Shown piece by piece: positions 1 through 5,953 of a stretch of 7,143 nucleotides of DNA. Position 1 is the stretch's first letter, and every line of letters begins with the position of its first letter. A model generated the notes under the pieces. That model was not told the origin of the DNA. It did not search any database and saw only the letters and a list, made by a program, of their open reading frames with translations. The translations under genes were made by a program, and so were the position numbers. The stretch spans positions 1 through 7,143 of the forward strand of contig JARFPV010000441.1 in NCBI GenBank assembly GCA_029288115.1, read 5' to 3'. Source of the stretch: Akkermansiaceae bacterium (lineage in GTDB: Bacteria; Verrucomicrobiota; Verrucomicrobiia; Verrucomicrobiales; Akkermansiaceae).

Positions 1-1117
1 GTGTGTTGTCATTGAGCACTTCGACAAGGTCGCCAGTGGCAAACCAGCCGTCGTCGGTGAGTTTGTCACGTTTTTGCCATGGGAGCAGATAGGCATCGAA
101 CATGCCAGGTCCCTTGATGAGCAATTCACCCACCGGTGATTCATGGTTGATAACCTTCCACTCGTAGGGCGGCAGAGGCTGGCCAAGTGCGGTCGGGATG
201 TCGTGCGCGTGAGCGAGGTTAATAATCGGTAACCCGACCTCGATGATGCCCAGTGCCTGGGTCAGCGGCAGCTGGAATCTCTGGTGAAACGCATCGGCTG
301 CCGCCTGACTGAGTGCCGAAGCGGTGGCGACGACTAAGCGAAGCTCTGGCAGTGGCTCGGCAGCCTGGCACTGGGCGAGACGGGTAAAATGGAATGGGCT
401 GCCGTAGAGCATGTTGGCTCCGGAATCGCGCGCTACCTGATAGATTCTGTCGGGTTCGTGCGACAGCTCAAGCACCGTTGCTGCACCGTGGTAGAGGTAG
501 AGCACGATGGAGACGGCAAAGTGGTGCGCCATCGGCAGGGTCCACAAGACCTTCTCTCCAGGACGGACGTGCAGTCCCTGATTTGCGGCTGTGATACGTT
601 CTAACAACGATTGGTGGGATATGACCACGCCCTTGGATGCGGCGGTTGTGCCGGAGCTGAAACGTATGAATGCAGGTTCCAGGGCATCAAATGCATGTTC
701 GGGAAATCCAGCCACAACGGAGCTCTCAATCGTGAATTGCGCATCGGTTTCCGATAGCGGTATGGTAAGTAGTTCTCCAGCTCCCTCGCGAGGTGAAACG
801 ATCGCATGCAGGGCGGTATCGCGTACCAGCTTCTGTCGTTCGTGAATGGTCAGTTCATCTGGAATGGGGACAAAGCACGCGCCGGCATCCAGCACCGCCA
901 TCGCCAGGATGATGTAGCCCAGACCATCTGGAAAAACCACGCCAATTCGTGGAATGCCCGACCGATGAGCATCAGCCGCCGTCATATGTGCAAGCAGCTG
1001 ATTCTTCACCTCGTCAACAGCTGCAAACAGTTTGTCAAAGGAAACTGACCGCTCACCATCAATCACTGCTGGCAGTGATCCGTGGTTTTGGCTCCTGATT
1101 TCAGCTACGATATTCAC
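1..1117 (-). CDS. AMP-binding enzyme (acyl-CoA synthetase-like), C-terminus outside window
   Basis: This open frame of 372 codons runs off the left edge. It belongs to the ANL superfamily, which activates a carboxylate with ATP to an acyl-adenylate and usually passes it to CoA. The P-loop (A3) reads FSSGTTAASKG at residues 153-163, the A4 region reads LPMAHHF at 194-200, the A5 glutamate is E293 in LGIIEVG, and A7 reads DDGWFATGD at 355-363 with the ribose-binding Asp as D363. The C-terminal lid domain with the A10 lysine is not in the window. GTG at 1117 is chosen because it is the first usual start after the in-frame TAA at 1133-1135 and places the family's N-terminal block (AEIRSQNHG, then VIDGERSVSF) correctly. 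An AAGGG lies only 2 nt before it, which is closer than normal. The A5 motif lacks the usual Y-G-x-T-E residues apart from the Glu. Substrate cannot be predicted. Adenylating domains of other ANL enzymes remain possible. Confidence 0.9.
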   Translation of the reverse strand, partial: MNIVAEIRSQNHGSLPAVIDGERSVSFDKLFAAVDEVKNQLLAHMTAADAHRSGIPRIGVVFPDGLGYIILAMAVLDAGACFVPIPDELTIHERQKLVRDTALHAIVSPREGAGELLTIPLSETDAQFTIESSVVAGFPEHAFDALEPAFIRFSSGTTAASKGVVISHQSLLERITAANQGLHVRPGEKVLWTLPMAHHFAVSIVLYLYHGAATVLELSHEPDRIYQVARDSGANMLYGSPFHFTRLAQCQAAEPLPELRLVVATASALSQAAADAFHQRFQLPLTQALGIIEVGLPIINLAHAHDIPTALGQPLPPYEWKVINHESPVGELLIKGPGMFDAYLLPWQKRDKLTDDGWFATGDLVEVLNDNT

Positions 1118-1628
1118 TACCCTTGATGAATGTTAGAATAACAGCGAGGTGCCGAAGTGATCACGGCATACTCCCGGTGGCAGGATTATTGCTGCACTGC
1201 GGGCACGATGCAATCTTCCAAATAGAATTGTCCTGCAGTTTTGGCATTTCCGATTTGTTGTCCTCCCTGATTAAGTTTGTGGGTATCCAAGAGTGCCTGT
1301 ATCATCGCCTTGGTGTCTAACCCATGTCCAGGCCTCATGCTTTCTTCGTCCCGTGCATTCATCGGGATGAAACGCATTCTTTTCCAGCCCTTTGTCATCA
1401 AGAAGTGGTTTGTCCTGGGGTTTAGCGCTTGGTTGGCGCAGCTGCTAGAGGATGGTGGTTCAAATGTCTCAAGCAAGGTGCGTCAAATCCTCATATCACT
1501 GGGCACCTCGAATCAGACCTAGAATATTCATGCCTAATTCTCCCTCTTATCTTTTTCGCCCCATTCACATATTTATCTTGTGAACACGCTGGTCACTCGC
1601 CCATTAAAAATGTAAATTCCAAGTAACC
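1118..1628. other. 511-bp region without an intact gene
   Basis: This stretch separates the minus-strand AMP-binding gene from the plus-strand membrane-protein gene at 1629. Both flanking genes start here, so it must hold two divergent promoters. I see only weak candidates: TATTCT at 1135-1140 read on the minus strand, with no good -35 partner. The one informative element is the membrane-protein remnant at 1337-1522, listed separately. Other open frames of 60-96 codons here begin at TTG or have no recognisable protein, so I treat them as chance. A short inverted repeat (TGCCG at 1150-1154, CGGCA at 1164-1168) has no obvious role. Confidence 0.6.
1337..1522 (+). pseudogene. N-terminal remnant of a multi-spanning membrane protein
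   Basis: From ATG 1337 (or ATG 1367) the plus strand encodes a stretch around MKRILFQPFVIKKW and FVLGFSAWLAQLLEDGG. From memory, this matches the N-terminal signature of a family of uncharacterised bacterial membrane proteins, with the pattern LF-x-PF-x3-KW-x2-LGF-x-AWLA-x-L followed by a Gly-rich segment. Intact members are normally a few hundred residues with several membrane spans. Here the frame stops at TAG 1520-1522 after about 61 residues, and I cannot find the rest in another frame before the next gene at 1629. The Gly-rich linker ends abruptly, followed by unrelated sequence. The likely reading is a gene start left behind by a deletion or replacement. The family assignment rests on pattern memory. 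A real short peptide or coincidence cannot be excluded. Confidence 0.5.
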
Positions 1629-2399
1629 GTGAATGATCCCATTATATTTAAAACCTCCGCGCGACAGATTGTCTTTTTCGTTATCCTCGCACTGATTGGC
1701 GGCAATCTTTTGGCAGCAGTAAGCGTTGCCCTTGCAAGGGCCATTTTTGAACTTACCGATACAGCGGCTACAGTGATTGGCTCGATCATCGCACTTGCTT
1801 GTCTGGTGATTTCCCTGACCTTCCTATTTAGCCTGAGGGTAAACCTATTTAAGAATAAAATCGTCAAGCAATCCTGTTTCGGTAAACAAGAGATTCCTCT
1901 GAGTCCGGAGACAAGTGTGCGTTATGCCAACGTGAGCACCCGCCGCTTCCCTCATTTCACCGACTTTCGTTTCTTTACTGAGACTGACTACACTTTTTCT
2001 CGAGGAGGGATAAAGATGGATATTATACTCACCCATGGGACGACACGGATGAAGATTGGTAGCCTGATTAGCAGCAAAGGACCACTTTTCACCAGACTCA
2101 GAGCGCTGGAATTGGAGGAGATTTTACCTAAGTTCGTTGATAGGCTCGGTACAGGGCATGAATTACAGTTAGGTCCCTTCACTTTTGGCAATGGCGAAGT
2201 TAGCCTGCACGGTTATAAATCAGTGATGCCGCTTTCCACCTTGCCCAAGAAAAGAAGAGGTCAAACCATTTTCACGCTTGGGGAACACGAAGTTTCAGTG
2301 ACGACAGATTGTATCGAATGCCCCTACACCGTGGCGTCCCTAATCGTGGGAGGTGCCGCAAATTCAGGCTCCAATGCCAGTCCTCCCTCGATGCCTTGA
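1629..2399 (+). CDS. Two-TM membrane protein with PH-like (DUF6585-like) soluble domains
   Basis: This 256-residue protein has no function I can name. Two hydrophobic helices are clear, at about residues 14-36 and 46-69, with a short loop between. The remainder is soluble. Residues about 72-165 are rich in beta-strand patterns and end in a helix (RALELEEILPKFVDRLG). A second, similar beta-rich unit follows at about 170-240 (PFTFGNGEVSLHG ... GEHEVSVTTDC). This strand-rich block plus C-terminal helix, then a repeat, resembles bacterial PH-like proteins such as DUF6585, but that is inferred from pattern only. The last 15 or so residues are Gly/Ser/Asn/Pro-rich and probably disordered. The start is a GTG with only AAG upstream, so translation may be weak. 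The nearest upstream gene is divergent and the next one downstream converges on it, so it appears to be a single-gene unit. Its GC is lower than the flanks. Confidence 0.75.
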   Translation: MNDPIIFKTSARQIVFFVILALIGGNLLAAVSVALARAIFELTDTAATVIGSIIALACLVISLTFLFSLRVNLFKNKIVKQSCFGKQEIPLSPETSVRYANVSTRRFPHFTDFRFFTETDYTFSRGGIKMDIILTHGTTRMKIGSLISSKGPLFTRLRALELEEILPKFVDRLGTGHELQLGPFTFGNGEVSLHGYKSVMPLSTLPKKRRGQTIFTLGEHEVSVTTDCIECPYTVASLIVGGAANSGSNASPPSMP

Positions 2400-2464
2400 T
2401 TCGTTCATTGTGTGAGTGGTTTTGTATGGTGTAACAACCTCTCGAATTAGAGACAAGAGCGATC

Positions 2465-2492
2465 ATTGGCAGCGGCGATTCACGCTGCCAAT
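2465..2492. terminator. Perfect 10-bp hairpin, possible bidirectional terminator
   Basis: ATTGGCAGCG at 2465-2474 and CGCTGCCAAT at 2483-2492 are exact inverted copies around the 8-nt loop GCGATTCA. The stem sits 65 nt after the stop at 2399 and between two convergent genes, where a shared terminator is expected. There is no real T-run on either strand (only TTT directly after on the plus strand), so a classical intrinsic terminator is not proven. A palindromic protein-binding site or a repeated extragenic palindrome is an alternative. Confidence 0.45.
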
Positions 2493-2592
2493 TTACAGAT
2501 CCGAGCTGATAGATTGCAAGTTTGAGAAAGTGGGATTGAGGCAACAGCTGGTGCTTACAGTTGAACCGATCATCAATTCATACTTTCGATAG

Positions 2593-2651
2593 GTGAGTCA
2601 TGACACATGTAGCAACGAGTGGGTGAGTCGCGTTGTAGAAGAGTGTGAGTC
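2593..2651 (+). repeat. Three short direct repeats GTGAGTC
   Basis: GTGAGTC occurs at 2593-2599, 2623-2629 and 2645-2651, with start-to-start distances of 30 and 22 bases. Two copies extend to GTGAGTCA. They could be binding sites for a regulator. The unequal spacing and short unit make chance possible, and no gene start is clearly served by them except the orphan start at 2671. Confidence 0.3.
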
Positions 2652-2659
2652 AAAAAATC

Positions 2660-2718
2660 GGGAGCTTTCAATGAGAGTCTTTCTATATCTAGCCCTATCT
2701 TTATTCACCTTTGCGTAG
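2660..2718 (+). pseudogene. Orphan start: SD plus signal-peptide-like 15-codon frame
   Basis: GGGAG at 2660-2664 lies 6 nt before ATG 2671, the best-looking ribosome-binding site in the window. The frame reads MRVFLYLALSLFTFA and then stops at TAG 2716-2718. This has a basic residue followed by a hydrophobic run, like a signal peptide, but it ends inside the 3' end of the opposing lipoprotein gene. It may be the leftover start of an exported-protein gene whose body was lost, a tiny peptide, or a coincidence. No continuation in another frame is recognisable. Confidence 0.3.
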
Positions 2719-3642
2719 GGATTTCTCGAGGTCTTCGCTAATTTTTTTGTCTAATTCCTTTTTGTCGCGATATGCTTTTTGCAGTTCGGCGTTTTGGAAT
2801 GCGCTGTATCCTCTCTTCCGTTCGGCAACTATGGCATTTAATTCTTTTTGGGCTGCCCTCATGGCGGAACCAGCCGTGCGATAGCTACCCGAACGGCTAT
2901 TCCAGCTTTTTTTGACAGTGATATATTCGTATTGATACCGTGGGCCTTTCCAGACTCGTGTTCTCATGGTTTCCACCACGCCTGATGTGGGCTTGCTTGG
3001 TGTTGTAGAGGGAGGCGAATAATGTGACGATTGTGGTGCTTTTCGTGATGTAAGCTTGATTTTAGGGTCTGTATATTCGGGCTTGGTGGTGCGTGAAACT
3101 GATTGGCCGATACCCTGTATAAGCTGGTTCACAGCTATTCTATTCCTGGCTGCATTTACACGGGCTTTGCTACGTGCTTCGTCAGCCGCTATTCTTCGCT
3201 TAGCTGCCTGAGCTTCCATCATTCTATCCCATCTCAGCATAGTCATCTGATCATTCAAGGTAAGATCTCTGCGCTGCCATTTTCCTTTCTCCCATGTATG
3301 AGTTTGCACACCCTTCTCATACTTGGCGTATGGGGTACCATGTATAGTTAAGACGCCAGTCCTGAAGCCGTGATGAAATTGAACTGTCCGTACGTTAGTG
3401 CCATTGTCGTATAATTTTTCGATGCCATGTAGACGACCATCATCATCATACTGCGCAACGCTCAATAAGGAGCCGCTTTTGCTGTAAACAGAAAGTGTAT
3501 TCCCTTTCCTTACCGTTTTTACTTTGCCATCTGAATAATATGTCTTTGTGACTGTTGGTGATGCTCCACACCCAGCCAGCAAAAAAATCAAAGCCATCAA
3601 AGTCCAATGTTGCTTTGCAATGTGTAAAATATGATCTGTCAT
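2701..3642 (-). CDS. Lipoprotein with MORN-like repeats and helical C-terminal part
   Basis: This 313-residue protein begins with a signal peptide whose lipobox LAGC places the lipidated cysteine at C25, so it should be anchored in an envelope membrane. Residues about 34-105 show short repeats of the YYSDGKVKTV / YDDDGRLHGIEKLYDNG type. These resemble the MORN_2 repeats seen in many secreted bacterial proteins. Residues about 135-180 are Ala/Arg/Lys-rich and probably a long helix or coiled coil. Residues about 197-225 are Ser/Thr/Pro-rich and likely a flexible linker. The C-terminal 60 or so residues are again charged and helical. No catalytic motif is visible. ATG 3642 is the start that leaves a full n-region before the hydrophobic core. 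An internal Met at residue 16 would leave only 9 residues before the lipobox. No Shine-Dalgarno sequence precedes it. The gene is AT-richer than its neighbours on the right. A structural or peptidoglycan-related role is possible but unsupported. Confidence 0.85.
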   Translation of the reverse strand: MTDHILHIAKQHWTLMALIFLLAGCGASPTVTKTYYSDGKVKTVRKGNTLSVYSKSGSLLSVAQYDDDGRLHGIEKLYDNGTNVRTVQFHHGFRTGVLTIHGTPYAKYEKGVQTHTWEKGKWQRRDLTLNDQMTMLRWDRMMEAQAAKRRIAADEARSKARVNAARNRIAVNQLIQGIGQSVSRTTKPEYTDPKIKLTSRKAPQSSHYSPPSTTPSKPTSGVVETMRTRVWKGPRYQYEYITVKKSWNSRSGSYRTAGSAMRAAQKELNAIVAERKRGYSAFQNAELQKAYRDKKELDKKISEDLEKSLRKGE

Positions 3643-3682
3643 AACAAAATTTAAGTCTGTTAGATTTGTTGCCGAGATTCTA

Positions 3683-3710
3683 ACTATATGTTTCGATCAA
3701 TTTTAATCAA
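3683..3710 (-). promoter_or_regulatory. Putative sigma-70-type promoter of the lipoprotein gene
   Basis: On the minus strand TTGATT (3710-3705) and TATAGT (3688-3683) are separated by 16 bases. This is a good -35/-10 pair about 40 bases before ATG 3642, giving an expected leader of roughly 30 nt. The surrounding DNA is AT-rich. Call by eye only. Confidence 0.4.
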
Positions 3711-3738
3711 TGTAAAAATCCCTTTGAGGCTGCAGGTG

Positions 3739-4515
3739 TCAGGCCTCTGCCCCATGCATCCTGGCCTTCTTCGCCATCAGCTTTTTCTGGTAGCGGCCTT
3801 GGATCACGTCAACAAGCACGAGCACGGCGATGACGAAGTAGAACGTTGTCTTGCTCATCGCCTCGACCGGATGACCGAAGAAGCTCAGGTCGGCTTTTTC
3901 GCCGCCTTCGGAAACGAGAAGTATCCCCACTATAAACAGGATAAACAGGCCGAGGACCTCATAGAGTCGGTTTTTCTGCAGGAAGTCGGAAACTTTATCG
4001 GCGAGTACGATCATCAGCACACCACTGATCAGGATGGCGGTGACCATGACCCAGGCGACTTTGGTGATCGCCATGGCACTGAGGATGGAATCGAATGAGA
4101 AAATCACATTCATCATCACGATCAGGGCGACGACTTTCTGAACGGATGCGCCTTTGCGGTCTTTTTCGCTCTCATTGGCTTCTTCCAGGCTGATCATGTG
4201 GATGACTTCCTTGATCGCGGTGTAGATGATGAAGCCGCCACCAAACAGGGTGATCGCCGCCGCAAAATTCATGTCCACATTCATCCAGCCGTAGTCCCGG
4301 ACGAACCACGATGTCTTGAAGGAATCCATCATGAACAAGAGCAGGAACAGCAGGCAGATACGCAGCCCGACCGCCAGGCCGATACCCCAGACACGGACCA
4401 TTTTTTGTTTCTCCAGCGGCGCACGTTTTGATTCAAGGGAAATGTAGAGCAGGTTATCAAATCCAAGCACGGCTTGGAGTATGATCAGCATTGCGAGGTC
4501 GAGTAAGTTTTCCAT
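3739..4515 (-). CDS. TerC family integral membrane protein
   Basis: This 258-residue protein belongs to the TerC/Alx/YoaE family. Some members export Mn(II) (Alx, MeeF/MeeY) or support metalation of exported proteins, and others are linked to tellurite resistance. The two family signatures are present: GFDNLLYIS at residues 18-26 near the N-terminus and FSFDSILSAMAIT at about 139-151. Each carries the conserved intramembrane Asp. Seven or so hydrophobic segments are visible, with a charged cytoplasmic loop (EEANESEKDRKG) between the two halves. Length is normal for the short TerC type without CBS or CorC domains. The start gives the usual short N-terminus directly before helix 1, and no Shine-Dalgarno is present. 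It is divergent from the aldo-keto reductase gene and is followed 96 bases later by the lipoprotein gene on the same strand, which has its own putative promoter. I see no yybP-ykoY-like Mn riboswitch in the 65-bp leader region. The metal substrate is not determinable from sequence. Confidence 0.92.
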   Translation of the reverse strand: MENLLDLAMLIILQAVLGFDNLLYISLESKRAPLEKQKMVRVWGIGLAVGLRICLLFLLLFMMDSFKTSWFVRDYGWMNVDMNFAAAITLFGGGFIIYTAIKEVIHMISLEEANESEKDRKGASVQKVVALIVMMNVIFSFDSILSAMAITKVAWVMVTAILISGVLMIVLADKVSDFLQKNRLYEVLGLFILFIVGILLVSEGGEKADLSFFGHPVEAMSKTTFYFVIAVLVLVDVIQGRYQKKLMAKKARMHGAEA

Positions 4516-4580
4516 AGGCGGAGTGCATAGCAGCCGGACGCGAGCTTGCCAAGTCCGCTTGAACTGGCATAGTGTGAGAC
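4516..4580. promoter_or_regulatory. Divergent promoter region TerC / aldo-keto reductase
   Basis: Only 65 bp separate two divergent starts. On the minus strand TTGGCA (4552-4547) is followed after 17 bases by TATGCA (4529-4524). On the plus strand TTGCCA (4546-4551) is followed after 16 bases by CATAGT (4568-4573). The two -35-like hexamers overlap in TTGCCAA at 4546-4552. Both would give very short leaders (under about 12 nt). The -10 matches are poor, so the exact elements are tentative, although promoters must lie in or near here. Confidence 0.3.
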
Positions 4581-5600
4581 ATGCAACAACGACGATTAGG
4601 AACCAGCGCCATTGTGGTCAGCGACATCTGTATGGGCACGATGACCTTTGGAAAACAATGCGACAAGGCGCAGAGTTTCCGCATCATGGATAAGGCGCTG
4701 GATGCGGGGATTGATTTTTTTGACACCGCGGAGGTCTATCCGGTGCCGGCAACCACCGACACCGCAGGACTCACCGAGGAGTGGGTGGGGGAGTGGATGA
4801 AGGAAAAGGACCGCGACTCGATCATCATCGCGACCAAGGTGGCTGGTGCGGCTCACGGCTGGTGGAACCCGCCGGTGCGCGGCGGCAAGGCGGCACTGGA
4901 CCGGCACCACATTCGAAAGGCGGTGGAGGGGAGTCTGAAACGCTTGAAGACCGACTTCATTGATCTCTATCAGGTCCACTGGACGGACCACGGAATGCGT
5001 GCGGAAGACACCATGGAGTCGCTCGACGAACTGGTCCGTGAGGGAAAGGTGCGCGCGATCGGCACCAGCAACGAGGACGCCTATGGATTGATGAAATCTC
5101 TCTGGACCAGCGACACCTGCGGGCTGGCACGCTTCGATACCATCCAGAATAACTTTTCGATAAACAACCGCCGGTTCGAGGATGAGCTCGCCGAGATTTG
5201 CGAACATGAAAAGGTCAGCCTGCTGCCCTACAGCCCACTCGCCGGTGGTGTGCTCACCGGGAAATACAATGGCGGCAAGTGCCCCGAGGGCGCCCGCTTC
5301 AGCCGCTACCTGGAGCAGGGCCAGCCACGCCAGAAGGAGATGGCGGAGCGATTCGTCAACGACAAGAGCCTCGAGACCACGGAGAAAATGATGGCCCTCG
5401 CCAAGGAACTGGGCATGGACGTGGTCACTCTCGCCACCGCATGGAGCAAACAGCACGACTTCGTCGCTTCAACGATTGTTGGTGCGTCACACGAGGATCA
5501 GCTCGACCCCATCATCGCCGCCGCAGATGTAGTGCTCGATGACGCAACGCTGGGAAAAATCAACACCATCACCGACGAGATCCTCTACCCGATGGGGTGA
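4581..5600 (+). CDS. tas: NADP(H)-dependent aldo-keto reductase, Tas-like
   Basis: This 339-residue protein aligns along its whole length with E. coli Tas, a cytoplasmic aldo-keto reductase. Shared blocks include GTMTFG at 19-24, the AEVYPVP loop at 50-56, the ALDR..IR segment at about 105-112, and DLYQVHW at 128-134. The catalytic tetrad is intact: D48, Y53, K86 and H133. C-terminal cofactor-binding segments are recognisable in [15 protein letters not shown] and [10 protein letters not shown]. The enzyme should reduce aldehydes or ketones with NADPH. The physiological substrate of Tas-type enzymes is not settled. The region around residues 136-150 is shorter than in E. coli Tas, which has an insertion after QVHW. 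Start ATG 4581 fits the family N-terminus (MQQRRLG). Only GAG lies upstream at 2 nt, so there is no normal ribosome-binding site. It is GC-rich, up to about 75% in its middle. The gene is probably monocistronic, with a possible terminator just after its stop. Confidence 0.93.
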   Translation: MQQRRLGTSAIVVSDICMGTMTFGKQCDKAQSFRIMDKALDAGIDFFDTAEVYPVPATTDTAGLTEEWVGEWMKEKDRDSIIIATKVAGAAHGWWNPPVRGGKAALDRHHIRKAVEGSLKRLKTDFIDLYQVHWTDHGMRAEDTMESLDELVREGKVRAIGTSNEDAYGLMKSLWTSDTCGLARFDTIQNNFSINNRRFEDELAEICEHEKVSLLPYSPLAGGVLTGKYNGGKCPEGARFSRYLEQGQPRQKEMAERFVNDKSLETTEKMMALAKELGMDVVTLATAWSKQHDFVASTIVGASHEDQLDPIIAAADVVLDDATLGKINTITDEILYPMG

Positions 5601-5606
5601 ATGGTG

Positions 5607-5640
5607 GGGCAAAAGGTCCGCGTTTGGCCAACTTCTGCCC
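5607..5640 (+). terminator. Imperfect hairpin after the aldo-keto reductase stop
   Basis: GGGCA (5607-5611) pairs with TGCCC (5636-5640), and pairing continues inward with mismatches (AAG against CTT). This begins 7 bases after the stop codon. The loop is long and only TT follows, so terminator function is uncertain. Confidence 0.3.
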
Positions 5641-5681
5641 TTGAATTCCTCAGAAAATGAACATTTCCCTTGCAAATCTAT

Positions 5682-5702
5682 TGCGAATGAGTCTCATTAG
5701 CA
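5682..5702 (+). promoter_or_regulatory. Fur-box-like palindrome
   Basis: TGCGAATGAG (5682-5691) and CTCATTAGCA (5693-5702) form an inverted repeat around T5692, with half-sites identical at 9 of 10 positions. Aligned by hand, 5683-5701 matches the 19-bp E. coli Fur-box consensus at 13 positions, including the AATGA/TCATT cores. A related TTGCAAAT lies at 5670-5677, 11 bases before the TTGCGAAT of the palindrome. The site ends 4 bases before ATG 5707, so a bound repressor would block transcription start or elongation into the small Cys-protein gene. The gene content behind it (ferritin) supports an iron-responsive reading. Another Fur-family regulator (Zur, Mur, PerR) is possible. Confidence 0.55.
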
Positions 5703-5706
5703 GCGC

Positions 5707-5904
5707 ATGGCGAAAATCAAGTCATTATGCAAGTGGAAGGAGAAGGACATTGCCAAGCGCATGGATCTTCTAGTTTCGTTGACGGAGGAGCCGACCTACG
5801 TCTGCAGGAAGTGCGCGCGGGTGTCGAATACGAAGAAGGCGCTGTGCAAGGCGGTGCCGTTGCCTGCACGTCTGCCTTCGATCAAGCGTCTCAAGGTGGC
5901 CTGA
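5707..5904 (+). CDS. Small lysine-rich four-cysteine protein, probable metal binder
   Basis: This 65-residue protein has cysteines at 8, 33, 36 and 47. Three of them form YVCRKCARV...ALCK, that is C-x2-C-x10-C. This looks like a metal-binding knuckle (zinc ribbon or small Fe-S site), with C8 a possible fourth ligand. The segment resembles small uncharacterised proteins I recall with C-x2-C-[GA]-R-[VA]-x7-C, but I cannot name the family. It is strongly basic (about a dozen Lys plus several Arg) and has no signal peptide or membrane segment, so it should be cytoplasmic. It starts 4 bases after a Fur-box-like palindrome and ends 49 bases before ferritin on the same strand, suggesting an iron-linked unit. 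Size and position recall Bfd, the [2Fe-2S] partner of bacterioferritin, but the Bfd cysteine pattern (C-x-C ... C-x2-C) is absent. No clear Shine-Dalgarno is seen. Confidence 0.75.
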   Translation: MAKIKSLCKWKEKDIAKRMDLLVSLTEEPTYVCRKCARVSNTKKALCKAVPLPARLPSIKRLKVA

Positions 5905-5953
5905 CGAAGCCCTGTCTTGCCAGTGGCCGGATCATGCTTTAGTTTTTGGTTCC

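Larger units (their letters stand above)
2400..2700. other. Convergent intergenic region, about 300 bp
   Basis: This gap lies between the 3' ends of the membrane-protein gene (plus) and the lipoprotein gene (minus). It contains a perfect 10-bp inverted repeat at 2465-2492, three copies of GTGAGTC (2593-2599, 2623-2629, 2645-2651), and an orphan ribosome-binding site and start at 2660-2673. Each is listed separately. I see no complete gene, tRNA-like fold or known mobile-element end. The minus-strand open frame crossing 2272-2544 overlaps the preceding gene and has no recognisable protein. Confidence 0.6.

Noticed and set aside
1186..1476. Minus-strand 96-codon open frame
   Set aside because: It begins at TTG, has no ribosome-binding site or recognisable domain, and is antisense to the membrane-protein remnant.
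2272..2544. Minus-strand 90-codon frame over the hairpin region
   Set aside because: It overlaps the end of the plus-strand membrane-protein gene and shows no protein-like pattern.
1118..3738. Search for CRISPR array, tRNA, IS ends or integrase
   Set aside because: No regularly spaced repeats, no cloverleaf-like sequence and no transposase or integrase motifs were seen by eye.
3726..3747. GAGGC/GCCTC inverted repeat at the TerC stop codon
   Set aside because: The stem is 5 bp with a 12-nt loop overlapping the coding end, too weak to call a terminator.
3688..4098. Plus-strand 136-codon frame, His/Asp-rich, antisense to TerC
   Set aside because: The His/Asp-rich composition arises from the complement of hydrophobic TerC codons, and TerC is certain.
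4596..5456. Long minus-strand open frame (286 codons) inside the aldo-keto reductase gene
   Set aside because: It is the antisense shadow of a GC-rich, clearly conserved gene. The His/Val/Leu-rich translation has no domain.
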